Shown here: piece by piece, positions 26,189 to 34,407 of the stretch | Layout of the letters: every line of letters begins with the position of its first letter | How positions within the stretch are numbered: the stretch's first letter is position 1 | NCBI GenBank assembly: GCA_900551105.1 | Contig: URUT01000004.1 | Coordinates: 1-56,661, forward strand | Source: an uncultured Mycoplasmatota bacterium | GTDB lineage: Bacteria; Bacillota_I; Bacilli_A; RF39; UBA660 | Length of the DNA: 56,661 nucleotides | Direction: 5' to 3' | Notes under the pieces: generated by a model | Database searches by the model: none | Told to the model about the DNA's origin: nothing | What the model saw: only the letters and a program-made list of their open reading frames with translations | Program-made: the position numbers and the translations under genes

Positions 26189-27571
26189 ATGAATAATAAA
26201 AAGAAAATATATTTAGCGTTGGCTTTGTTTTTATCGGTAGTATCGGTGTTTGGTATTTGGTTTATGTTTGATAATAAGGAAAATACGTTAAATGATTATG
26301 ATAATAGTAATTATTATATTGCTGCTTTTATCGATGGTGAGTCGAGTAGTACATTTCCTACTAGTGCTAATTATATTACTGAGGTAGTGTGTAAAAAAAA
26401 TGATGATACGCCACTTTCAATAAATGCTACTGCAAGTTGGACGGGTACTAAGTGGAAACTATCTATTAAGGATGCTAGTTACGCTAATATATATTGTAAT
26501 GTTAATTTTATAACGAAAACGACTTGGGAAAGTCCAGGCGAGGAGACACTACTTGCTGCAATTAAAAGGGATAATACGGTAGGAACTCCACTGACAACTC
26601 CTGGTAGGGCTAAAACCGCTGATAATGAGGCAGTTTTAGCAAGCGCTGAAGATGATTATGGAACGAGTTATTATTTTAGAGGTGCTGTAACTAATAATTA
26701 TGTGGAGTTTGCTAATAAATGCTGGCGAATAGTAAGAGTTGAAGGTAGTGATTCAATAAAATTAGTTCTTCATAATGATAATACATCTGCTGCTGCTAGT
26801 CCTTGTTCTTCGGCAAATAATAGTTCAAGTGCAGGTTTTGCTCATTATAGTGGATCAAATTATACTAGTACGTTTAATGCTAATTACGATGATAATACTT
26901 ATGTGGGTTTTATGTATGGGACGGCTGGAGCCACTAGTTATACTGCTGCTCATGCTAATACTAATAAAAGTTTAATTTTAAAAAATCTAGAAACTTGGTA
27001 TGCGAAAAATTTAGAATCTTATGAAAATAATCTTGCAGATACCATTTGGTGTGGCGATAAGAGTGTTTTTAAAACATTTGCATACGGTCATGATTGGGGA
27101 ACGGGTTTAGGATATGCTAAAAATCAAACTGGGTATGGGACATTTAATAGAATATTTGGTGGTGGTGCTGCTAATTATGCTGCTCCAAGTTTAATATGTC
27201 CAAACGATAATAATGGTGGAAAGTTATCTAAGTATACAGTTAGTGATATTGTAAATGGAAATGGAGTACTTGATAAAAAAGTAGGACTTTTAACAATGGA
27301 TGAGCTTGCATTTGCTGGATATTTTGGTAGTGAGTCTAATTCTAATTTATATTTATGTGAAAATACAACTGCCGATTATTGGTGGTCGATGTCTCCTTGC
27401 TCATTTTTAAATGGTTATGCTGGAATTTTTCGTGTTGGTGGTACTGATGGAAATTTAGCAAGTTATGCTAATACTCTTCGTGGAGTTCGCCCAGCGATAT
27501 CTGTTTTACCTACTGTAAAAATATCTTCTGGCTATGGAACTTCTTCAAATCCATATAAAATTGTTGCATAG
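26189..27571 (+). CDS. Secreted protein with C-type-lectin-like C-terminal domain, copy 2
   Basis: This 460-residue paralogue of the preceding gene has ATAGGAG upstream. An N-terminal membrane anchor (about 5-26) is followed by a shorter stalk without the Ig-like domain, then the shared module: DDYGTSYYFRGAV (about 155), CWRIVRVEG, GFMYGT, HANTNKS, LADTIWC, GLLTMDELAFAG, ending WWSMSPCSF, then a variable segment, RGVRPAISV and SSNPYK. The fold is the one used by variable proteins of diversity-generating retroelements and by formylglycine-enzyme-like lectins. It is probably co-transcribed with copy 1. Surface ligand binding is the likely role, by inference. Confidence 0.75.
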   Translation: MNNKKKIYLALALFLSVVSVFGIWFMFDNKENTLNDYDNSNYYIAAFIDGESSSTFPTSANYITEVVCKKNDDTPLSINATASWTGTKWKLSIKDASYANIYCNVNFITKTTWESPGEETLLAAIKRDNTVGTPLTTPGRAKTADNEAVLASAEDDYGTSYYFRGAVTNNYVEFANKCWRIVRVEGSDSIKLVLHNDNTSAAASPCSSANNSSSAGFAHYSGSNYTSTFNANYDDNTYVGFMYGTAGATSYTAAHANTNKSLILKNLETWYAKNLESYENNLADTIWCGDKSVFKTFAYGHDWGTGLGYAKNQTGYGTFNRIFGGGAANYAAPSLICPNDNNGGKLSKYTVSDIVNGNGVLDKKVGLLTMDELAFAGYFGSESNSNLYLCENTTADYWWSMSPCSFLNGYAGIFRVGGTDGNLASYANTLRGVRPAISVLPTVKISSGYGTSSNPYKIVA

Positions 27572-27601
27572 TATTACGTTTCGGAAAAATTCTTATAAGT
27601 A

Positions 27602-27630
27602 TTGATTTTACGGTTAGATTTTGGTATAAT
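27602..27630 (+). promoter_or_regulatory. Sigma-A promoter and leader of rplS
   Basis: TTGATT, 17-bp spacer, TATAAT. About 78 nt of leader follow before the L19 start. L19 leader RNAs are known upstream of rplS in Bacillota. A matching structure was not verified here. Confidence 0.7.
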
Positions 27631-27714
27631 CTAGTTGTTTTCGAGAGAAAACTCCTATAATCCGCTCATAAATGATGATTGTAGTGAAATATAGTTATAG
27701 AAAGGTGATGTTTT

Positions 27715-28053
27715 ATGAATCTAATTGATAAGATTAATAAGAAACAAATTAAACCTGATGTTCCTGAATTTAGAGTAGGAGATACTGTTAGGGTTGATGT
27801 TTGGATTAAAGAAGGAAAAAAAGAAAGAATTCAAGCATTTGAAGGATTAGTTGTTTCTAAAAAAGGTGGTTCTGTTTCTGAAAGATTTACTGTAAGAAAG
27901 AAAAGTGGAAACGTTGGAGTATCTAGAGTTTTTGCTGTAAATAGTCCTGAAATTGACAAAATTACAGTTGTTAAAAAAGGTATGGTACGTAGAGCTAAAC
28001 TTAACTTCTTAAAGGGTATGAAGAAAGAATACAAAGTTAAAGAAAGAAATTAA
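27715..28053 (+). CDS. rplS: Ribosomal protein bL19
   Basis: A 112-residue ribosomal protein at the 30S-50S interface: VPEFRVGDTVRVDVWIKEG, ERIQAFEGLVVSKKGG, FTVRK, GVSRVF and RRAKLNFL match bL19. GAAAGGTGAT precedes the ATG. Normally it follows trmD directly; here it has its own promoter because about 3.4 kb of surface-protein genes and spacers lie between. A terminator follows immediately. Confidence 0.96.
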   Translation: MNLIDKINKKQIKPDVPEFRVGDTVRVDVWIKEGKKERIQAFEGLVVSKKGGSVSERFTVRKKSGNVGVSRVFAVNSPEIDKITVVKKGMVRRAKLNFLKGMKKEYKVKERN

Positions 28054-28057
28054 TTAT

Positions 28058-28080
28058 AAAACCTCGTTTGAGGTTTTTCT
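28058..28080 (+). terminator. Terminator of rplS
   Basis: AAAACCTC, 4-nt loop, GAGGTTTT and a further T-run just after the L19 stop. Confidence 0.85.
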
Positions 28081-28122
28081 TTTTGGCTTTATTTGGTATA
28101 ATTTTCTTATGGTAGGTGAATT

Positions 28123-29355
28123 ATGAATATAATTGAAGTTATTAATAAGAAGAAAAATAAATTAGAACTTAGTTATGATGAGTTAGCTTTTGCTTTTAAT
28201 GGTTATTTGGAAAAACGAATTCCTGATTATCAGATGAGTGCTCTTTTGATGGCGATTACTATTAATGGAATGAGTTATGAGGAAACTATTAATTTAACCG
28301 ATATTTTTATTAAAAGTGGTGAGGTATATCATTTTGATAAGGATGTTTGTGATAAACATAGTACTGGTGGGGTCGGAGACACTGTAACACTTGTAGCGAT
28401 GCCAATTGTTGCAAGTTTAGGTGTATGCTGTGCTAAGATGAGTGGAAGAGGACTTGGGATTACTGGGGGAACTATTGATAAATTAGAAAGTATACCAGGT
28501 TTTAGAACTAATTTAACTAAAGAAGAATTTTATGATGTTTTTAATCATACTGGATTAGTAGTAAGTTCACAGACAGATGATTTGGTACCACTTGATAAAG
28601 TTATTTATGCATTAAGAGATGTGACTGGAACTACTGAAAGTATTCCACTAATTGCTTCTTCAATTATGAGTAAAAAGATAGCATGTGGTGCTAAATATGT
28701 AGTAATTGATGTTAAATGTGGGGATGGGGCTTTAGTTAAAACTAGAGATGATGCTGATAAATTATCTTTGTGGCTTCAAAAGATTGGCGAGTCATTTGGA
28801 GTAAGCGTTAGATGTTTAGTTACGGATATGAATGAGCCACTTGGTAACTGTGTAGGTAATGCGATAGAGGTATTAAATGCAATTGATGTTTTACAAAACA
28901 ATACAAAATGCAAATTAAGAGATGTTTCATTAGAAGTAGCTAGTGCAATTATAGAGATGGCTAGAAAAATAAGCGAAGAAGAAGCAACTAAACTGGTGTT
29001 AGATGCTATTAGTAGTGGCAAAGCTTTTGATAAGTTTAAAGAGTGGATTAGTTATCAAGGGGGAAATTTAGATGGTTTGAAACTTGATGAAAACACAGTT
29101 TATATAAAAGCTAAGAAAGATGGTATTATCAGAAAAATAGAAGCTTTAAAGGTAGGAAAACTAGCTTCATATTTAGGTGCTGGAAGAAAAAGCAAAGAAG
29201 ATAGAATTGATTATGGTGCTGGAGTTAAGATATTAGTTAATGATGGAGATGTAGTTAAAACCAATCAAGAACTAGCTATATTATATGTTAAAGATCAAAA
29301 TATTAAATTGGATGATGAACTTTTAGATATTTTTGAAATTGATGAGACAAATTAA
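28123..29355 (+). CDS. pdp: Pyrimidine-nucleoside phosphorylase
   Basis: A 410-residue phosphorylase that converts thymidine, uridine or deoxyuridine plus phosphate to base and (deoxy)ribose-1-phosphate. It shows the family motif DKHSTGGVGDT (about residues 81-91), SGRGLGITGGTIDKLESIPG, VPLDKVIYALRDVTGT and KCGDGALVK. The usual length is about 430. ATGGTAGGTGAATT gives the ribosome-binding site. It stands alone between two terminators and serves pyrimidine salvage. Confidence 0.93.
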   Translation: MNIIEVINKKKNKLELSYDELAFAFNGYLEKRIPDYQMSALLMAITINGMSYEETINLTDIFIKSGEVYHFDKDVCDKHSTGGVGDTVTLVAMPIVASLGVCCAKMSGRGLGITGGTIDKLESIPGFRTNLTKEEFYDVFNHTGLVVSSQTDDLVPLDKVIYALRDVTGTTESIPLIASSIMSKKIACGAKYVVIDVKCGDGALVKTRDDADKLSLWLQKIGESFGVSVRCLVTDMNEPLGNCVGNAIEVLNAIDVLQNNTKCKLRDVSLEVASAIIEMARKISEEEATKLVLDAISSGKAFDKFKEWISYQGGNLDGLKLDENTVYIKAKKDGIIRKIEALKVGKLASYLGAGRKSKEDRIDYGAGVKILVNDGDVVKTNQELAILYVKDQNIKLDDELLDIFEIDETN

Positions 29356-29373
29356 TATAAGTCTCTTTTTTTT
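29344..29373 (+). terminator. Terminator of pdp
   Basis: GAGAC, 12-nt loop, GTCTC and an eight-T run. The left stem lies in the last codons. Confidence 0.75.
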
Positions 29374-29421
29374 GATAAGTCTTTATGGTATACTATTTAT
29401 ATGATAGGGGAATAGTTAGTG

Positions 29422-29748
29422 ATGGATAGAAAAGGACAAGCTTTAATTGAATTTATTATTATTTTACCTGTTATAATATATTTACTAATGGTGATTGTAG
29501 ATTTTTCTAGTATATTAATTAAAAAGAATGGTTTAGAAAGTAAAATGAATGATGTTGTTTCATTATATAAAGATGGTAAGAGTGAAGAGATTAGTGATTA
29601 TTTAGATGGTATCAGTTATGATGAGGTTATTAGTGATAAATATATTACTTTTAAGTTAAGTATTAAGTATGATTTTATTACGCCTGGACTTAGTTTAGTT
29701 ACTAAGGGAGATTATAATATTAAAAGTGAAAGAACGGTTTTAAAATGA
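29422..29748 (+). CDS. TadE-like pilus assembly protein, copy 1
   Basis: A 108-residue protein starting MDRKGQALIEFIIILP, the TadE/TadG N-terminal signature (basic residues, G-QA-(I/V)-EF, hydrophobic helix), then a small polar extracytoplasmic domain. First gene of a Tad operon. GTG 29419 is an alternative start, but ATG 29422 makes it parallel to the next gene. Such pseudopilins are processed by a prepilin peptidase and may prime or cap Flp pili. Confidence 0.8.
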   Translation: MDRKGQALIEFIIILPVIIYLLMVIVDFSSILIKKNGLESKMNDVVSLYKDGKSEEISDYLDGISYDEVISDKYITFKLSIKYDFITPGLSLVTKGDYNIKSERTVLK

Positions 29749-30056
29749 ATAGAAAAGGACAGGCATTAGTTTTATTTATTATTTTTATTCCGCTTTTATT
29801 TGTTTTATTTGCTTTTGTATATGATAGCTTGATGTATACGATTAATAAGAATAAATATATTAGTTTTAGTAAAGAGATTTTAAAAGAAAATTTGGATTAT
29901 GAAGAAGTAAAAAAATTATATGAGTTAAATGATTATGAGACTAGCAAACTTAAATATGATGGCCAAAAGCTTTATAATGAGTATGAGTTTGATAGTACAT
30001 TTGGAAAAATTATTAAGATAGATAAATATAAGATAATCTTTAAAGAGGAGGTGTAA
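29745..30056 (+). CDS. TadE/TadF-like pilus assembly protein, copy 2
   Basis: A 103-residue protein beginning MNRKGQALVLFIIFIP, the same signature as the previous gene but without the Glu after QA, followed by a hydrophobic helix and a short charged domain. It overlaps the preceding gene by 4 bp, and a strong GAGGAGGTG at its end serves the TadZ gene. Tad operons usually carry two or three such proteins. Confidence 0.75.
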   Translation: MNRKGQALVLFIIFIPLLFVLFAFVYDSLMYTINKNKYISFSKEILKENLDYEEVKKLYELNDYETSKLKYDGQKLYNEYEFDSTFGKIIKIDKYKIIFKEEV

Positions 30057-30058
30057 AG

Positions 30059-30802
30059 ATGGCTAGAGGAGTAAGTGCTGCTGTTTTTAGTGCTAAAGGT
30101 GGCGTTGGAAAGACTATTTTTACAATTAATCTTGCTGGCGTGATGGCAAGAAATGAAAAAAAAGTTTTAATTATAGATTTAGATTTGTACTCTGGCGGGA
30201 TTGCTTTAGCTCTTGATAGAAGTTATAAAAAAGATATTTATAACTTTTGTGATGATTATAATAATAACCGTTATAAGGATTTTGAAGATTATGTTGTAAA
30301 GTATAATGAGTACATTGATGTTTTACCTTGTCCTACTGATCCTAGAAGAGCAAATAAGATTGATGCAAAGTATTTGAAGATTATTTTAGATAAAGCGGTT
30401 TTTAAATATGATTTTGTATTAGTAGATATGAGTCATGCTTTTGATGAGATTAATGTTAATGTTTTAGATATTGTAGATAAAATACTTTTGATGACTACTA
30501 ATGATCCTCTTGATTTAAAGAATATGAGAAATGTGCTTACTTTGTTTAAAGATAATGAGATTACAAAGTATAAGGTAATGCTTAATGATAGTGTTGCTAA
30601 TAATAGAGATTATTTTAGTTTTTATGATTTAAAAGTAATTATAGATAATAATGTTGATTATGTAATTAGTAATAAGTTCTATGTTTCAAATATGGATGCT
30701 TATGTGTTTGATGGTAAGATATTTAGTTTAGAGTGTGAGAAGTTTGATGACTTGAAGGTATTTGAACTAATTATGAAAGATTTGGAGGCAAAAGATGAGT
30801 AA
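30059..30802 (+). CDS. TadZ/CpaE-like MinD-family ATPase
   Basis: A 247-residue P-loop ATPase with the deviant Walker A KGGVGKT (about residues 13-19), LIIDLDLYSGG (A'/switch I) and FVLVDMS for Walker B. There is no receiver domain at the N-terminus, as in short TadZ forms. It localises the pilus machinery at the membrane. It is followed by the TadA gene, whose ATG is in the last codons. Confidence 0.85.
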   Translation: MARGVSAAVFSAKGGVGKTIFTINLAGVMARNEKKVLIIDLDLYSGGIALALDRSYKKDIYNFCDDYNNNRYKDFEDYVVKYNEYIDVLPCPTDPRRANKIDAKYLKIILDKAVFKYDFVLVDMSHAFDEINVNVLDIVDKILLMTTNDPLDLKNMRNVLTLFKDNEITKYKVMLNDSVANNRDYFSFYDLKVIIDNNVDYVISNKFYVSNMDAYVFDGKIFSLECEKFDDLKVFELIMKDLEAKDE

Positions 30803-32111
30803 GAGTTTAACTGAAAGTTTTGATTTTAAGCCAAAGTATACTGATGATAGTACTTTAAATGATTATGATGTTTTTAAAGATAAAAAGTTACTTGATAATC
30901 TTAGAAAAAAGATAATTGAAGACTTAGTTGATAAAGAAATACCAACAAATATGTCTATGACTGATTTTGTTAATGAAGAAATTGATAGATGTTTAGTGGG
31001 TTATGATTTAACTAATTTAGAGCGAAATCATATTTTTGATTTAATTGAGTCTGAGATTAATGGGTACGGACCAATTACTGAGCTTTTAAATGATGATAAT
31101 GTTACAGAGATTATGGTTAATGGACCTAGTGAGATATATGCAGAAATAGATGGTAAGATTATTAAAGATACTAGTGTTTCTTTTATTAATGATAGGCATA
31201 TTGAAAGAACTATTCAAAGACTTATTCAACCACTTGGTAGGACAATAGATAGTACCAATCCGATGGTTGATTCACGTTTAAGTGATGGCTCTAGAATTAA
31301 TGCTGTGCTGCCGCCATTATCAGTTAATGGGCCGGTTATTACAATTCGTAAGTTTAAAAGAAATATGACAAGCATTGATGATTTACTTAGGGTAGGAACT
31401 ATGACTACTTTGATGGCTAAGTTTTTAGATGCCTCTGTTAGAGGTAAACTTAATATTATTGTTTGTGGTGGTACTGGTTCAGGTAAGACAACGCTTTTAA
31501 ATATTTTAAGTAGTTTTATAGATGATAATGAACGAATTATTACAATTGAGGATGCAGCTGAACTTAAGTTAGGACAAGAACATGTTATTAGTTTAGAGAC
31601 AAGAAATTCTAATTATAGCGTTGGGAATGTGATAACAGTAAGAGATTTAGTTATTAATGCACTTAGAATGAGACCCGATAGAATTATAGTTGGTGAGTGC
31701 CGTGGTAAGGAAGCTTTTGATATGTTACAAGCAATGAATACAGGTCATGATGGATCGCTTACTACTTTACATGCTAATAGTCCGGTGGATGCTTTAAATA
31801 GGTTAGAAACACTAGTGTTAATGAGTGGTATTGATATTCCGATTAAAGCTGTGAGAGAGTATATTGAAAATGCCATCAATTTGGTTGTTAATATTCAAAG
31901 AATGCATGATGGCAAAAGAAAGATAACTTCTATCTGTGAGGTTGATGGTTTTGACGGTGATATGATTAACTTAAGACCAATATTTGAGTTTGTACAAAAA
32001 GGTTTAACTTCTAGTGGTGAAGATAATGGTGAGTTTGTATTTAAAAAAGGTAAATTTGCTGTATTAAAGCTTTTAGAGTCTAGGGGTATTGATATAAGTT
32101 TATTTAAGTAG
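30795..32111 (+). CDS. tadA: TadA/CpaF-type secretion ATPase
   Basis: A 438-residue hexameric ATPase that powers pilus extension. It contains an N-terminal helical domain (about 1-130), the central beta domain (EIMVNGPSEIYAEIDG), Walker A CGGTGSGKTT, an ASP box, Walker B DRIIVGECRG, and the His box TGHDGSLTTLHAN. GGAGGCAAA ribosome-binding site. All catalytic motifs are intact. Confidence 0.93.
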   Translation: MSKSLTESFDFKPKYTDDSTLNDYDVFKDKKLLDNLRKKIIEDLVDKEIPTNMSMTDFVNEEIDRCLVGYDLTNLERNHIFDLIESEINGYGPITELLNDDNVTEIMVNGPSEIYAEIDGKIIKDTSVSFINDRHIERTIQRLIQPLGRTIDSTNPMVDSRLSDGSRINAVLPPLSVNGPVITIRKFKRNMTSIDDLLRVGTMTTLMAKFLDASVRGKLNIIVCGGTGSGKTTLLNILSSFIDDNERIITIEDAAELKLGQEHVISLETRNSNYSVGNVITVRDLVINALRMRPDRIIVGECRGKEAFDMLQAMNTGHDGSLTTLHANSPVDALNRLETLVLMSGIDIPIKAVREYIENAINLVVNIQRMHDGKRKITSICEVDGFDGDMINLRPIFEFVQKGLTSSGEDNGEFVFKKGKFAVLKLLESRGIDISLFK

Positions 32112-32123
32112 AAAGGAGTACTT

Positions 32124-33125
32124 ATGGGTAAAATAGTAATTAGTTATGCTTTGTTTGTAGCTCTTATTGTAATTACTTTGACTATCGTTGTTTATGAAAT
32201 TTTTAAGATTAAAAGAACGATTAAATATGCTAGTAGAATAGATAAGTTTACTTTAAAGCTGCCAAATGAAAAACAAAGTAGTGTGTTTGATGATATTTTT
32301 GCTAGTTTTGATAAGTTTATTAGTAAGTTAAGTACTATTTTATCTAAAAGTAGTTATTTTCAAAAAAGAAGTGTTAAGTATAGTAAGTATCAGGTAAATG
32401 GTAGCGATAATTTATTTGGATACCAAATATTTGCTAGTAAATTTGTTATTGGATTTTTATGTTTTATTTTATATTTTTTAGTAGCAGCAGGTAATAAAAG
32501 TTTTGAATTCGGTTTAGGACTTCTTTGGATGGTTCTTGGTTATTTTGTGTTAGATGTTATTTTAGCTATTTATTATAACTGGAGAGTAAAACATATAGAG
32601 GAAGATTTACTTAAAGCAGTTATTATTATGAATAATGCATTTAAGTCAGGAATGAATATAGCTAATGCGATTAATGCAATTGTTAGAGATATGAAAGGAC
32701 CAGTTAGAGAAGAGTTTATTAAAATACATACGGATTTAAAGTATGGACTTGAATTAAATGATGCTTTTTCTAGATTTTATAGTAGAGTAAAGATTAGTGA
32801 TGCTGAGTATATAACTAGTAGTCTTAGTATTTTAAATGTGACTGGTGGTAATGTAACTTACATATTTTCAAATATAGAGGATGCTTTAACTAATAAGAAA
32901 AGATTAAAAGATGAATTTAAAGCGATGACAGGGGCTTCTTTACTCGTTTATAGAATATTGTTGTTTATGCCTTTTATTTTGATTTTACTGATATTATTGT
33001 TGAATAAAAGTTATTTTGAGCCATTATTTGAAAGTGTGTTTGGTTATTTAATTATGGCTATGGCACTTCTTTTGTATATTCTTTATATATTTATTGTTAA
33101 AAAGATTATGAAGGTGAATGTATGA
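32124..33125 (+). CDS. tadB: TadB-like inner membrane platform protein (T2SF domain)
   Basis: A 333-residue protein with membrane segments near the N-terminus (about 8-26), around 105-150 and at the C-terminus (about 270-330). The cytosolic T2SF domain between them has AFKSGMNIANAI, RDMKGPVREEF and SLSILNVTGGNV. It forms the platform with TadC on which TadA acts. GAAAGGAG precedes the ATG. Confidence 0.88.
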   Translation: MGKIVISYALFVALIVITLTIVVYEIFKIKRTIKYASRIDKFTLKLPNEKQSSVFDDIFASFDKFISKLSTILSKSSYFQKRSVKYSKYQVNGSDNLFGYQIFASKFVIGFLCFILYFLVAAGNKSFEFGLGLLWMVLGYFVLDVILAIYYNWRVKHIEEDLLKAVIIMNNAFKSGMNIANAINAIVRDMKGPVREEFIKIHTDLKYGLELNDAFSRFYSRVKISDAEYITSSLSILNVTGGNVTYIFSNIEDALTNKKRLKDEFKAMTGASLLVYRILLFMPFILILLILLLNKSYFEPLFESVFGYLIMAMALLLYILYIFIVKKIMKVNV

Positions 33126-33817
33126 TAGAAGTAGTTAAAAAGTTGTTTTCTACAAAATTGGTAGAAAGATTTAAAAAGAAAAGTAAGCTACTCGGTGTTA
33201 AGAATAAAGTTAGTTATGAAAGTGTTTTAGTTCTTTATTTCTTTGTTGTAATGGGTAGTGCTTTATTATCAATATTATTATTTTATAAGAAATTATATTT
33301 GATTATTTTGGTACCAGCTTTTGTGAGTTTTGCTTTTGAGTATTTATATTTTGATGTAAGGATTAATAGTAGAAAAGACAGGTTAAATAAAGATGCTTTG
33401 TTTTTCTTTCAGATTCTTAGCTTAGCACTTACTTCAGGTAATAATTTAAAAGGAGCGATAGAACTTACTACAAGTTCTAGTAATAGTGAACTTTCTTTGG
33501 AGTTTAAAAAGGTTATTAGTGATATAAATGTGGGTAGTACGTTAGATGAGGCTTTAAATGATTTAAGAGAAAGAATTCCTAGTGATGTTATTAATAATAT
33601 TATTTTAAATTTAACGGAAGCTAATATTTATGGCAGTAATATGATTGAGAGTTTAAATACTCAGCTAAAATATTTAAATGATAAGTTATTATTAGATGTT
33701 AGAAGAAGAATTAATCAGATGCCAATTAAAATCAGTATAGTTAGTGTTCTTTTATTTATTCCGATTGTTTTATTGATTATCCTTGGGCCACTTGTACTAA
33801 AATTAATTGCGTCATAA
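33122..33817 (+). CDS. tadC: TadC-like inner membrane platform protein (T2SF domain)
   Basis: A 231-residue protein with paired N-terminal helices (about 35-75), a T2SF cytosolic domain (FFQILSLALTSGNNLKGAIELT, FKKVISDINVGSTLDEAL) and a C-terminal hydrophobic hairpin. It overlaps TadB by 4 bp and ends the operon at a terminator. No Flp major pilin or TadV peptidase follows, which is unusual. Confidence 0.87.
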   Translation: MIEVVKKLFSTKLVERFKKKSKLLGVKNKVSYESVLVLYFFVVMGSALLSILLFYKKLYLIILVPAFVSFAFEYLYFDVRINSRKDRLNKDALFFFQILSLALTSGNNLKGAIELTTSSSNSELSLEFKKVISDINVGSTLDEALNDLRERIPSDVINNIILNLTEANIYGSNMIESLNTQLKYLNDKLLLDVRRRINQMPIKISIVSVLLFIPIVLLIILGPLVLKLIAS

Positions 33818-33846
33818 ACATGTTTCGTTATGAAATGTGTTTTTTA
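33817..33846 (+). terminator. Terminator of the Tad operon
   Basis: AACATGTTTC, 5-nt loop, GAAATGTGTT (10 bp, two G-U pairs) and a T-run right at the tadC stop. Confidence 0.75.
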
Positions 33847-34060
33847 ATTTATAATTATTAGTTTTTTGATTTTTGTTGGTTTGCTTTATTTATGGTAAGC
33901 CATAAGATTTTTTAGTGAATTTTAAATTAATAAAGAATTGCTTTAAACTGTTTATTTATGCGACTTTTCAAGAATTTTAATCTGATTTTAAAAGTTGGCT
34001 AGGCACTAAAAATTTACTCTTGCACAGTTTAAGTTTGTATGTTAATGTAACTCATTGAAG
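33847..34060. other. AT-rich intergenic region, one extra hairpin
   Basis: No ORF or recognised RNA was seen. It contains a second perfect hairpin (TTATGG, TAAG, CCATAA, then a T-run at 33890-33914) that could be a back-up terminator or the end of an unknown small RNA. It holds the probable upstream promoter of the toxin mRNA at its right end (TTGCAC at 34020, weak TAATGT at 34043). Confidence 0.45.
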
Positions 34061-34077
34061 AACACTAGGTTAGACTT

Positions 34078-34110
34078 CTCCTCTTAAATTTTTAAAGAAT
34101 GAAAGAGGGG
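34078..34110 (+). promoter_or_regulatory. SD-sequestering hairpin in the toxin mRNA leader
   Basis: CTCCTCTT (34078-34085) pairs over 8 bp with AAGAGGGG (34103-34110). The right strand is the ribosome-binding site of the 24-codon ORF at 34121, so the fold would block translation, a common feature of type I toxin mRNAs. Confidence 0.6.
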
Positions 34111-34120
34111 TGATGAACAG

Positions 34121-34195
34121 ATGAAAACCATTAAAGAAATTTTAGAGTTAATTATCATCTTAGTAGTCTTTTTAATTATTTTAAAACTAATTTAA
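34121..34195 (+). CDS. 24-residue hydrophobic peptide, probable type I toxin
   Basis: A 24-residue peptide beginning MKTIKEILELIIILVVF and ending LKLI: a short charged N-terminus, then one membrane-spanning helix. GAGGGGTGATG precedes the ATG at 11 nt. Small size, a single helix, an SD locked in a hairpin, a strong bidirectional terminator 10 nt after the stop, and a convergent promoter on the other strand are the features of type I toxins of the Fst/TxpA kind. I do not match it to a named family. Confidence 0.65.
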   Translation: MKTIKEILELIIILVVFLIILKLI

Positions 34196-34204
34196 GATAA
34201 AAAG

Positions 34205-34243
34205 AAAAAGTCAAAACATCCTGCGTGAGTTTGACTTTTTCAT
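34205..34243. terminator. Bidirectional terminator shared by toxin mRNA and antisense RNA
   Basis: An 11-bp perfect stem (AAAAAGTCAAA / TTTGACTTTTT) with a 14-nt loop. T-tracts follow on both strands. The loops of the two RNAs would be complementary, as in Fst-type loci. Confidence 0.85.
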
Positions 34244-34291
34244 ACACAAAAATGGAGAAGTCTAACCATCAGGGGGTTAGTGCTTTTCCTC
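34205..34291 (-). ncRNA. Probable antisense RNA (type I antitoxin)
   Basis: A predicted transcript of about 85 nt from the minus-strand promoter at 34298-34327 to the shared terminator. It would overlap the 3' end of the toxin mRNA and contains an internal hairpin (CTAACC, 7-nt loop, GGTTAG). Its GGTTAGACTTCTCC (34254-34267, minus) is identical in sense to the toxin leader at 34068-34081, so the DNA carries an inverted repeat across the toxin gene. Expression is inferred only from promoter and terminator. Confidence 0.5.
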
Positions 34292-34297
34292 AATAAA

Positions 34298-34327
34298 ATT
34301 ATACTACAATATAATGATTCTAATCAA
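34298..34327 (-). promoter_or_regulatory. Minus-strand sigma-A promoter of the antisense RNA
   Basis: On the minus strand TTGATT, 18-bp spacer, TATAAT. No ORF downstream on that strand needs it. Confidence 0.6.
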
Positions 34328-34360
34328 GAATAAATAGTGTTAAGTATAATAGATAATTAA

Positions 34361-34389
34361 TTGATATTTAACTAGTAATTTGATATGAT
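34361..34389 (+). promoter_or_regulatory. Sigma-A promoter of the SEDS gene
   Basis: TTGATA, 17-bp spacer, TATGAT, 18 nt before the GTG start. Confidence 0.65.
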
Positions 34390-34407
34390 TATTCTAGGTG
34401 ACTGATA

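Noticed and set aside
26775..26975. 66-codon ORF inside copy 2 of the lectin-like family
   Set aside because: Low-complexity Ile/Leu/Val reading of another frame, no start signal.
34121..34195. Flp pilin of the Tad operon
   Set aside because: Only 24 residues, with no Gly-Glu processing site and separated from tadC by a terminator and about 300 nt.
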